Source: CAZACQ01 sp964483725 (GTDB lineage: Bacteria; Patescibacteriota; Gracilibacteria; Absconditabacterales; Absconditicoccaceae). Taken from it: a DNA stretch of 42,274 bases. The stretch's first letter is position 1; each line of letters begins with the position of its first letter. Below the pieces are notes generated by a model. The model did no database searches and was not told where the DNA came from. It was given only the letters and a program-made list of their open reading frames with translations. The stretch spans positions 1-42,274 of the forward strand of contig CAZACQ010000007.1 of assembly GCA_964483725.1 (NCBI GenBank), written 5' to 3'. A program made the position numbers and the translations under genes. Of this stretch, positions 29,323-41,408 are shown one piece after another.

Positions 29323-32300
29323 ATGAGAAAATCACAAAATAATATTAATAGTAGTAATAATAAAATCTCTACAAGAGATAAGATTATGAAAAAGATTAGA
29401 GCAGCAGCATTAGCAGCATTAGCTATATGAGCTTGAGATGCTATAGCAAATGATAAATCAAATGATATAAAACAGTTATCATCTGCTGATTCTACTCAAG
29501 AAGAAGTTTTAGGAAGTATTAATTATACAAAAATAGCTTCAAATAATTCATTAACTTGATTATTGGAAGAATTATGAAATGAATTATGAATTTCTGAGGA
29601 TATATCAACTTTTTCAAATCGTTCAATCATATACAAAGAAATTTTGTGACTATGAAATTCTTATTCTGGAACTTATGAACAAAATATATCTTTATTGAAT
29701 AATTTACAATCAGAACTTATACTAAATTGATCTGATATTTCATGAAATTTATTAAATAATTTTTCTAATTTTGAAGTTTGATTTGATGATGGAAAAGACA
29801 GAGTGCAACAAGATCTACCTGAATCTAATGGTGATTATGAAAACATAGCTTCAAATAATTCATTAACTTGATTATTGGAAGAATTATGAAATAAATTATG
29901 AATTTCTGAGGATATATCAACTTTTTCAAATCGTTCAATTATATATAAAGAAATTTTGTGACTATGAAATTCTTATTCTGGAACTTATGAACAAAATATT
30001 GAGCTATTAAGTCAAATTTCTTCTAATTTAAAAAATAACTCAGATAATTTTGTAAATGATATAATAAATAAATTTGAGTTAACTGATACAAGTGTAAGTG
30101 ATTCAAGTTATGAAACTTGAGACAATTTAGTAGATGATAATAATTATGATTCATATTCTTGAGACTCAAGAACTTCTAATGAATTTGAACAGGATAATTA
30201 TGATGAAGCTGATATTAATGTAAGACCTTCACAGTCTTGAGATGTTTCATGAGATATTACTTATTGAGACTTTTATTCAAACTTTAGAGTTTCACCTGAA
30301 AATCCTGAAAGAAGTGAAGCTAATGTTTGATATGAATCTGATGAGTGAAATTGGGATTTGGAAGTATGAGTTTCAGCTATGAATATGGCACAAAATACTT
30401 TTGAAGTTGTAAGTTTGAATTTCAGAAATCTAATTAATGAAAATGCTTGAATATATGTAGAAATTGATAAATCTTTTAGTGAAGATTTTCAAAGAATATT
30501 AGGTTGAGTAGTAGTTCAAACTATGGATGACAGAGTAAAAATTAATCTTACTGCTCAAAATCTAAAAAGACCAGATAGACTATCTCACTGATGAGAGACT
30601 TACGAATTTACAGGTACAAGAAATACTGTATGAACAAGTGTAGACTATTCTTGAATTGATAATAATTTTATTGATGCATTGTGATTAGCAGTTGTTTACT
30701 CAAAAACAGATGATGAATACTTATGATCAGTAAGAACACTTTCTGAACAAACTGAAGAATTTTTCAGACAATGGGAAGAACATTTATATTTTGAATGAGC
30801 TGAGTCTTGGGATTTTCAAGCTTATCAAGAATTTTCTGTAAATGATAGGTTTAGATGAAGAGTTTGAGCAGGTTATGTTACTAGAGAGTACAACTTATCT
30901 GGAGAAACTGAATCATGATTTAGTGCAGATGCAGAATTAGATTATTTAATAAATGATAGAACATATTGATCAGTATGATTTAGAACTGATCCAGTATTTA
31001 ATAGAGCCTCAGTTTGAGTTAATTATATTCCTCATCCTTGATGAGAGATATCTTTTGATGTACAACATGATATGCATTCAGCTTCTTGAAGGGAAAATGA
31101 TACTTCTGCTATGCTTACATATACTTATAACTTTGGTTCATCAAGAGATTCTTATTCAAATATGTTTGATAATATTACTCAAGAGCAAGAACTTAGAAGG
31201 GAGGATTTAAGACCTGTATCTTGAGTTGATTCTAAAAATTTAGAATGACAAAAATACATAGAAGAAGAAAACACTATTTTTATACTTATGGATCAATTGG
31301 AGTGAGATTCATATATTGAAACAGATGAAGATGGTCTTTTCTTATCTTTGAACTTGGATACTTGAACTAATAATATAGTATCTGTAGAACAGGTAAACAT
31401 CTCAGATCACTCAGAATATTTTTCTGTTAGAGATTGACAATTTTTGAAAATCACTAATTTTGATAAATTAGATGCTCCGCAGACTTATGATGTTATAATG
31501 CTTGATTCAAATTGAACATATACATTACTTACTTTTGAAACTGAAAGCTGATCAGTAGAATTTAGAGCAACTCCTCAAACTTTAAATTCTGTACCTGAAT
31601 CTGTAGCAATAGCATTTGTTAATTGAGATTTACATCCTATGGTAAGAAAATGATTACTTACTTGAGAATTAGAAATACAAACTGTACTTAAAATTGTAGA
31701 TTGAACTATTCCACAAGAAACAGTTGATAAATTTATATCATGAGAAATTAGTGCAGAAGAACTAAATCAAATTGCAGAAGTAATTGATGTTAATAAAGAT
31801 AATCTAGAAGAAATCATAAGTACTATTGATAGTATGGATGCTGATGATTGGACTCCAAAAACTTGGGAAAATCTTTTAATTGTACTAGAAGAAGCAAAAA
31901 AAGTTTTTGAAGATAATTTCGCTACACAAGAAGAAGTAGATCAAGCTGTAGCTAATTTACAAGAAGCAAAAAAATCTTTGATAGAAAGAGCAGACTTTTG
32001 AGAACTAATTAATACTATAGATAAAGCTAAGAATCTAGAAAAAGATAATTATACTCAAGATTCTTGGGCAGATTTACAAACAGCATTAAATCATGCAAAA
32101 GATGTCTTGGAAGATAAAAATTCAACACAAAACGAAGTTGATGAAGCAGTAGATATACTACAATGAGCAATTAATGATTTGGAAAAAATTTCTGATATAC
32201 CAAATGATTTTAATTTTACTGATCTTGATGATGTGGAACCAAATGAAGAATATGTTTCTGATGAAATTGAAATTGAATGAATAAATGTAGAAGTTCCAAT

Positions 32301-33687
32301 ATCAGTTGAATGATGAGAATATAGTATAAATTGATGAGCTTGGACAAGTGAAGCTTGAGAAGTTGAAAATTGAGATAAAGTTAGAGTAAGGCACACAAGT
32401 TCATGAGATTATGAAACTACTGTAACAACTGTACTTGATATAAATTGAGTAATATGAGAATTTAGTACAACTACAAAACAAGAAGTATTGGATGAACCTG
32501 ATGAATTTAATATTCCAGATATCTTGGATCAGGAGCCAGATACAGAGGTAACAACAGAAAGTATAACAGTAAGCTGAATAAATGTGCCAGTAGAAGCAGA
32601 TACAACTCACTGAGTATTGGTAGTGAATTGAAATGTACAATGAAATACAGCAGAAGTTAATGAATGAGATGAGGTATCAGTAAGATTAACAACACCAGAT
32701 TGATTTGGTGATTCAATGAATGTTACATTAACAATATGAGAATGAGCAAATAATGAATCAACATTTAGTGTAGAGACAAGAGAAGCAGAAGCACCAACAC
32801 TAGAATTAGAAGATGCTGACTGACTAGAATGAGAAGCATTTAATTATGATATAAATGATTTTATAACAAAATGAGATGGTGATATAGATTCTTATGAGAA
32901 AATAAGTTGAAACTTACCAGACTGATTGAATTTAGATACTAGTACATGAATAATAAGTGGTACACCAACAGAAGATGGTACATTTAGTATAACAATAAGA
33001 ATAACAGATGAATTTGGTAATGAGGTAGAAGATAGTTTTAGTATAAGCATAGAAGAAAAGGAAGAAGAGATTGAGAAGCCAAAGGATGCACCAGATAATT
33101 TAAGTAGTGCTGATGAATGATTGACAAACAATGATAATCCTGAGATAAGTTGGGAAAGTGTAGATTATGCAGATAGTTATGAATATAGGATTAAATATGA
33201 AGGGGGTGAAGTACAATGATGGACAGATATATGAAATAATTTATCAACAAGTGTTAATTTAAATGAATGAGATGGAGATTATGAGATAGAGGTAAGATGA
33301 GTGAATGATTCAGGTGAAGGTCCATCAAGTAGTATAGAATTTGAATTAGATACAGTATGACCAGAAGTAGATAGTTTTACAGAAGAAGGTAAAACATTAA
33401 CATGATGAGATACATTTGCAAGTAATGCTGAAATAGAATTTAATAAGGAAATAGATGAGGTATTAGAGATAAAGGTAATGTGACATGATTGATTTGGTTC
33501 AGGTGTTACAGAGTTAGCATCATATGATCCAAATAATTTAACGATAACAAATGATATAGTAAATATATGATGATTAACAATACCAAATGAGGAGACAAGT
33601 GCATTTATAAAAATAAGAGTAAGAGATAATGCTTGAAATGAGAGGACAATAGATGATCCATTTGAATTAAACTTTAGTATAGAATAG
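29323..33687 (+). CDS. Large surface protein with beta-barrel-like region, FIVAR and Ig-type domains
   Basis: Reads as 1454 aa. A long polar n-region (21 residues) precedes the hydrophobic signal; Met22 (29386) is an alternative start giving a standard signal. Residues 70-230 hold two copies of a 52-residue unit. Residues 310-610 look like an outer-membrane-type barrel: alternating strands such as RGRVGAGYVTREYNL, SADAELDYLINDRTYGSVGF, ASVGVNYIP and AMLTYTYNF with turns rich in Asp/Asn/Gly. Two FIVAR helical modules span 826-956. Two SGINVPV-type beta repeats (966-1156), a He_PIG-like Ig domain (LPDGLNLDTSTGIISGTP, 1159-1244), an FN3-like domain and a final Ig-like domain follow. It is probably an adhesin. 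The barrel call is from strand pattern only. Confidence 0.75.
29533..29687 (+). repeat. 155-bp direct repeat, copy 1
   Basis: Nearly identical at DNA level to 29845-29999, 312 bases downstream, differing at only a few bases. Both encode IASNNSLTGLLEELGNELGI and the residues after it. The high identity points to recent duplication within the gene. Confidence 0.9.
29845..29999 (+). repeat. 155-bp direct repeat, copy 2
   Basis: Second copy of the unit at 29533-29687, in the same reading frame (spacing 104 codons). It differs by one amino acid (Glu to Lys) plus a few silent changes. Confidence 0.9.
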
Positions 33688-33689
33688 TT

Positions 33690-33708
33690 GTAAATCTTGT
33701 TGATTTAC
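33690..33708 (+). terminator. Weak hairpin after the barrel/FIVAR gene
   Basis: GTAAATC and GATTTAC pair around 5 bases, directly after the stop codon. No T-run follows, so termination is uncertain. The remaining 80 bases to the next start are AT-rich with no clear promoter. Confidence 0.35.
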
Positions 33709-33788
33709 TGAAAATAATGATTATATATATTTTATAAACTAAAATAAAAATAAAACAGCAAAACTTTATATATTCCAGTTTAATAATA

Positions 33789-36700
33789 ATGATTAATAAA
33801 AAGCTAATTTCTAGTATATTTATATTATTTAATATATTTTTTGTAAGTTTTGTTGTTTCTTGATCTTTCTCAATACAAAATTTTTTTCTAGATACATGAG
33901 ACAATTTTCCAGGTTCTGAAATTCAAATTTTACAACCTTGAGAAAAATTTGAAATAGAAGTACTTGGGCAAAATAATTTGTGATTTGATTTAGAAAATGT
34001 GTATATCAATATTGATTTTGAAAATAATCAAAATTTCAACTATGAATGAATTAATCATAAATCAAGAATTAATTCTGATGTTACTGCAGATTTAATTCCA
34101 TCATCTGCTTATTCGTGAAGTAGTTGATTTGCCTGGGAAATTACAAATATTTCAAATCCTGTTGTTCAAGATTGACAGTTTCCTAATATTGAGCCAGATT
34201 GAAGTAATAATTGATTCAAAGTAAAACAAAGTGCCTCAACTTATCAAAATGAAATAATAACTTACTTTACATGAAAAAATTCAAATGATTGAACAACTAT
34301 ACAGTCAGATATTGAAACTAAAACTATTTACTTAAACGTTAAACCTCATATAGTAGATTATTATTTTCAAGATGATGGTTGAGAAGAAACTGTTAATCAA
34401 GTACAATGATCAGAAGCTGAATCTATTAATTTTGTAATGGAAGTTAAAGATTACAATACTTGTTCAAATATTGAATGATGAGATGTAACAGCTGATTTAT
34501 CTCAACTGTGACTTAGTTCAAATGAAGTTCTAGATTTTGTTGAGTGTAAATGAGATGGTAAGACTGCTATATTTAAAAAATCTTGAATTACAACAAATGC
34601 AGATACTGGAGACTATACTTTCAATGAACCTGATCATTTTACTGCAATAGATGAAGATGATAATGTTAATGATTCTGATGAACCTCATTTTGGTGATGAA
34701 TGAAAAACTGATAATATTACTTTGACTGTAGTTCCTCCTGGTACTCCTGATGTTTCAATTTTTGATATTGAATATGATATAATTTGATGACCTGATAGAC
34801 AATCATCTAGTTTTTCTTTTACTGGTGATCAATCATGAGATTTTAAAATATCTGCTAACAGTGATGGTTCTTGTGAGTGATGAACAACTATAGTTGATTG
34901 GACAAATTATGAAGCCAATGAAATTAAAACTCATTCAGTAAGTACTGGTGATTTACAAGAGTGATCAAATACTATATATGCTTGTGTTAGAAATGAGCAA
35001 GATAAAATTTGATCAAGCAGTTTTAGTATTACCAAAGATACAACACCTCCAAATATTGAATCTATTAGTTTTACTTCATCTGTAACAACTTCCGATCCAA
35101 ATGTTGGTTTCAAATGTAGTGAAGATGGTGAATATGCTTTGCAAGTATGATGAAGTAGTACTCCTAATAGTTGAGATTGGTTTTCTTGATGGTTTTCAAC
35201 TAATGCAGGTCAATCAGTTAGTGAATCTATACCAAATAATGAATTACAAGAGTGAACAAATGATGTTTATATTTTCTGTAAAGACGAGGCTACAAATGTT
35301 CAAGATGAGTTAATTAATATTGAAAAAATTGATCCACCTCCTAGCATGGATTGATTTGTTGATGACTTTTATGATTGTGGTCAAGACACAGAATGACTAG
35401 ATGGTAGAGACTTGTGTGTAGAATGGTCTCATCCATCTGAATTATCTGATTATGATAATTTTGAGTCTTTTAGAATATATGTATTACCTTCTGGTACCTC
35501 ATTGGATACATCTGAACATAGTAGTCTTTGAATAGTTTCTGATAAGAATGTTACCGATTGGAAATGAGATGAATCAATAACTGAAGATAGTATTTGAGAT
35601 TCTTTTCAAGATGGTTGAGAATATCTTGCTTGGATGTATATTCAATGATCTGGATGAGCTGGTAAATGAGAAGAATGAAAATCTGACCCAGCAACACTTT
35701 CATCAGATAGCATAGAAAATCCAAGTGTTACAAAAGCTGAATTTACATCAGATACTAATCTTAGATTAGATACAGACACAACTTTAAGTACTGATTTATC
35801 TGATCATGATGCCAGTTTGATTGAATATGATTTTGATTGAAACAGTTTTTCTGCTAATAATATATTATCAGTTGATTGATCTGTTTTGAATTTAGAAATT
35901 TCTTCTTTGTGAGGTAATACTTGAGCTACTTGAGAATATTTAACAATATTGACTTGAGCAATTAGAGCTGATATAGGTTGATTTAATAATTTTCAGGAAT
36001 TTTGAGATATTGAAAACAGTATAGATCCAAATATTATAGACTATAGTATAGATTCTACGGCTGATTTTAATGATTGAACTATTAATTGGTTTTCTGGTTC
36101 TGTAGATATTTCTTGGCAATCAAGTGAGGATTTATCTGGTGGTTGAGATACTAGAGCTATCTTTGAAAGAACTAGTTGAAATACTGATTCTACTAGTAAT
36201 TTTAATATTACATCAAGTTCACTTTTACAAGCATGATCTCAAAATACAAGCATAGACTTATCTGATAGTCTTAACTGTGGTACAATTTATCAAACTAGAT
36301 TTAGGTGAATTGACTTGCATGATAATACTTGATTTTCTGATTATGTAACAAATATATGATTTGATAATTGTGCTCCTAGTATTCCTGTATTACATACCAA
36401 AGATGTAGTATGATCAGAAGAAGTTGATTTTTCTTGGGATGAATCAACAGATGATAACTGAAATGGATCAGGAGTAGAGAGTTATGATTTAGAAGTTTAT
36501 GAATGATCTTCTTGTGAATGAAACTTAGTATCAGAAGAAAACACTTCTAATACTTTTGATTCTACAACTCTTAGTGATGGTGATTATTCTTGGAGAGTTA
36601 GAGCTATTGATAATGTGGGGAATGTATCAGATTTTTCTGATTGTGATGATTTTACTGTAGATACTGATGTACCAACTATAGATAATCAAGAAATTTTTGA

Positions 36701-39700
36701 TACACAAATAAATTCTACTAGTTATACAAGAGAATGAAGAACTGTGCAAATAAGTGCAGATATTACAAATACTGATACAGAAAATGTGTGGATAGATATA
36801 GCTAGTTTGGCTGGAAATAATGATTATGACAATATTAATTGTGAAAATCCTGTTTCTTCCGTTTCTTGTGCCAATGATGGTAATAATTATAAGTTTGAAT
36901 TTGATGTATGATTTGCTGGTTCTATAAGTGAGTGAACAAGGCAAGCAAGATTTACTTTTGCAAATGAAGCATGACTGAATACATGAACACAACTTGTTTC
37001 TACTACTGTGGATAACACAAATCCTGTTTTGCAAGAAAACCCAATTATATCTCCTGAATGAGCTATAACTTACTGATGAGATGAGATTCAGATAGAATGG
37101 AAATCTATAGAATATGGTCAATCTGGTAGGAAAAATATCAAATTTGAATATTCTACATCTGAATCTGATTTTCAAGACTGGAACAAAATATTCCAAGCTT
37201 CTACTTCCTGACCTCGTACTTGGGATATATCAGATTTTGAGTGAGAAAATGACTTTCAACTTCGTCTAACTGCCAAAGATAGATCTCATAATACATCAGT
37301 ATATACTTGAGATACTTTTACTATAGATAGAACTCCACCTGAAATAGATGAGGATCAAATAAATTTTGAGATTTCTTGATGAAATTTGGATTGAAAAATT
37401 TTTAAGGAATGAGATGATTTAATTTTGAATTGGAATACTTGAGCTATACTATGAGCAGAATTGCCAGATAATCCTTTGAATTTATATTATTCTAGGAATT
37501 GATGAGATGATTTCAATGATATAGAATCTTGAGTTGAAAACAATTGAACTTATACTTGGAGTATGCCAGGTATTACTTCTTCTGATGAAGTTTTGATACA
37601 AATGGAATTGGTAAACAATTTTTGAAATAGTGATTCAGCAAATACTGACACTTTTGTAGTAGATAATACAGATCCTACAGTTAGTTTTGAAGAATGAACT
37701 CCACCAGCATGAGCTAGAATAAATGATAATGGTTTTGATATGCATTTGAAATCTTCTGATAATTATATGTCTGGTGTTTATCTAAAATTTGAAAACACTT
37801 CTGATGATACTTTTTGGAATGGTGATGAATATGTAGATGATGAGTACTGGATTTTAATTTGTGAGGATACATGAGATTTGGAGTCTGCAAAAAATTGTGA
37901 TAATATTAAAGAAGAAGGTTTTAGTCCAGCAATAGCTAATTGAGATAGTTATCAACTTTCTGCTAGAGCAGTAGATAAGGCCTGAAATATTTGAACAGCT
38001 ACAACTAGAAATTATACTTGAAAAACTGAAAAACCTGAAATAGAAATTGATTTAGATGAGATCTTTGAACAAGGTTGAAAATATTATTTTGGTGCAAATT
38101 GAATAGTTCTTAGTTGAACAGCTAATGATAGTCATAGAATATCTTCTGTAGAATTGCTAATACAAAATGAAGATGATAAGTATTGGAATTGAGATGATTG
38201 GCAAGATGAACATTATGCAATAAGTGCAGATACTGAATGAATTGATACCAACAAAACTTGGTCTTATGAATTTTTACCAGAATGAAATAGTGGTGATGAA
38301 TTTGATATTAATGTGACAGTATATGACAATTCATATAAAGTAAACCTTACTGACTCTGAGAATATTACTTTGGTATTAGATAAAACTGACCCTATTATAG
38401 AAGATAATATATTTACTTTTGATACTAATGACTTGTATGCTTGATGACAAAGTATAGATATCACTTGGAATCAAGATTGAATATATGATGATTTTTCTTG
38501 ATTGAAAACTGATCCTATTAGTTTGAGATTTTATGATTGAGATACTTGGATAGATGTAGTAGAAGATATTGAAAATAATTGAAACTATACTTGGGATTTG
38601 CCAGAAAATATTGATACTACAAATGCAAGATTTAAAATAATAGTAGAAGATAATTTATGAAATACTAATGAACAAAATTCTGATTCATTCCAAATAGATA
38701 GTACTGAGCCTCTAATAGAAAAAGTAGAAACTTGATGAGATGGATATTGAGCTATTGATAGACTTGTAGTTAAATTTAGTAAGCAGATGAATATGTCTAC
38801 AATATCTGCTGATGATTTTGATATAGATAAATGAATATCAATCAAAGAAATATCAAATATTTCTCATAATAATGAAGAAACAAGATTTGTACTTAGATTT
38901 GATGTGGCAACTGGAACTACTGCTACTAGACCTACTTTGTCTTGGCCAGCTAATGAGTTTGAAGATTTGGCATGAAATACAGTAGAATGATGAGAAATGC
39001 AAGCTGAGAATAAAGCCAATCCTGTGATTATGAATGCTGAAATTTTTGATAATGTTTGAGATGCTAGGTTTGATCAAATTCAAGTAGAGTTTAGTGAAGA
39101 TATGAAAGATACAGGACTTGATCCTAGTGTTTTCTCTCTTTCAAATAGATTGTCTTGATTGGAGATTGAATCAGTTGACTTAAATAGTGAAGATAGTTCT
39201 ATTATTGATATATCTTTGGAAGGACAAAATAATAAAAATACCAATCCTTGAAGTATGACTTTGAATTTTGCTTGAAACTCAGATGACTATGTTGATTTAG
39301 CAGATAATAGGGCAGTAAGTAAATCAAATATAGAACTAGTTGATAAAGCAAAGCCTATACTTGTACAATGATTTATAAAAGATAGTGAATGAGACTTTGA
39401 AGCTGATAAAATTGAGCTTATTTTTAGTGAAAATATTAGTTGAGATACCAACTGATTTAGCTTTAGTGAGTGAGAACTAGATAACTGAAATATTGAAGAT
39501 AATAAAATTAGTTTTGATCTTTCAGATATTGAATGAACTGATCCTGAAGTAACTATTTCATATAGTCCTTGAAATATTAAAGACTTGAACTGAAATGCTT
39601 TGGATACTATTGATGAATTTGATGAATTGATAAATCGTATTCCTCCAAAACTAATGGAAGCAAAAACTTATGATGATAATTGAAACGGTAAAATAGATAA

Positions 39701-41387
39701 TATATTACTTAGTTTTAGTGAAGATATTGATTCACAAATTGATATAGCTGATGTTTCAGTAGATGGTCTTACTGTATTAGATGTTTATCGTGAATGAAAT
39801 TCAACAGTAAGATTAGATATTAGAGAAACAAGTATTTATAATTCATGAATGAAACCAAATATTACTATTTGAGAGAATTCAGAAATATCTGATTTGTATG
39901 GTAATTTTACCCTAGCTCAAGAATTTACAGAAACACAAGATGGTATATGACCTGTAATTAGTTCTGCTAGGTTTGATTGAGCTTGAGAAATTTTCCTAAC
40001 ATTTAGTGAAAATGTAGATACTGAGCTTGATGAAGATGATTTTGTCTTTGAAGATGCTGGAGGTCTTAGTATTACTGAAGTTGATTTTACTCAATGAGAT
40101 GATACTGCTGTCTTAACTGTAGATAATTATGAAGGTATAAATTTTGGAAGTTCAAAAATATCTTTTGTTGCTAATCAGGTAGAAGATGAGTTTGGAAATA
40201 CTCAAGAAGATACTTACTTCAAAGATATTTCATCTATGATTATTATTAATGAAATCTTCTTTGGCGATGATTGAAAAGAATATATAGAGTTGAGAAACCT
40301 TTCTGATGAAAGTGTTGATATATCTGATTGGAATATAAGAAATGCTGGAGGTGGAACTTTAAATATTGATGAATGAACAATAGAGTCTAAATGATATTTC
40401 TTGATTTGAACTGATGAAGTTAATGATATACTTTCAGTAGATTTAGATTTGCTAAAAAATGATCTTAATTTAGATACAGATAATGAACTGATTTTGGAAG
40501 ATGATACTGACTCTGAAGTAGATAGAGTTCTTTCAAATGTTTGGAAAAATGATGATAGTAATGTGTCTGTTGAAAGACTTGAAGGTTGTGCTAATTGATT
40601 AGATTCTGCTTGTTGGTATGATGCACAAGTTTCTATATGATTCGATGATGATATTTATTTTTGAACTCCTTGAAGCGAAAATATTTTTGATGAAACAGCT
40701 CCTCAAATACTAGATTTTTCTCCAGAAAATAATACACTATTCCCAAATATTAGCTGAATAAATGCAGTATTTGAATATGAAGATGATATTTCTTGAATAG
40801 ATGAAGATAGTATATCTTTGAATATTCAAAGATATGATTGAAATAATTGGAATGATTATGAAACAGCTACAGTTAATACTTGAACTATAAGTAATGAAAT
40901 ATCAGAATTTAGTATTTCTGATATAGATGAATATGGTAGATATAGACTGCAGTTTGAACTACGTGATAATGCTGGAAATATAGCTAGTCAAAATGTAGTA
41001 TTTTATATAGATAATTTTTCTATGAGTCTTTCTCATAATGAAATTGATTTATGAATATTGGAAGCAGATGTTTTGACTTTGGCAGAGCAAGAACTTACTG
41101 TCAGTATTCAAACTATTTGAGTTTGATTTGAATTAAACCATTCTCATCCTAGTGATTTTTGAATATCTAATTGGAATGGTAATTTATGATACTGAGCAGA
41201 TATTACTCAAGATTGATTGATACAAAATGTAAGTGATTACACATTTACTGAAGATAGAAATATTAATACAAATGGGGAGCTAAACGAATATGAATTTACT
41301 ATTAGATACTGAGCTTTGATAGAGTCTTCAAAACCTGCTTGAATATATTCAGTTTTGAATGATTTGGATGTACAACTTAAATACTAA
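33789..41387 (+). CDS. Giant Ig-repeat surface protein with lamin-tail domain (2532 aa)
   Basis: Reads as 2532 aa without a TAA or TAG. A hydrophobic signal (about residues 8-30) starts it. It then consists of serial beta-sandwich domains marked by junctions such as VDNTDPTVSF, DKTDPIIED, IDSTEPLIEKV and DRTPPEIDED, the pattern of Ig-like surface repeats; around 500-930 several resemble FN3. From about 1640 to 2140 the units carry a motif like IDNILLSFSEDID or IELIFSENIS, typical of SbsA-type Ig domains. A lamin-tail domain lies at 2149-2252 (IIINEIFFGDDGKEYIELRN, then DISDWNIRNAGG). One more Ig unit closes the protein. It is very acidic. A role in attachment is inference from architecture. 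Confidence 0.82.
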
Positions 41388-41408
41388 ATTTACTTACCAT
41401 AATATATA

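Noticed and set aside
36627..37196. A 189-codon minus-strand frame inside the giant Ig protein gene
   Set aside because: It is biased in Ile, Ser, Tyr and Cys as expected for the antisense of Asp/Asn/Glu-rich coding DNA, and the plus frame has clear domain structure.
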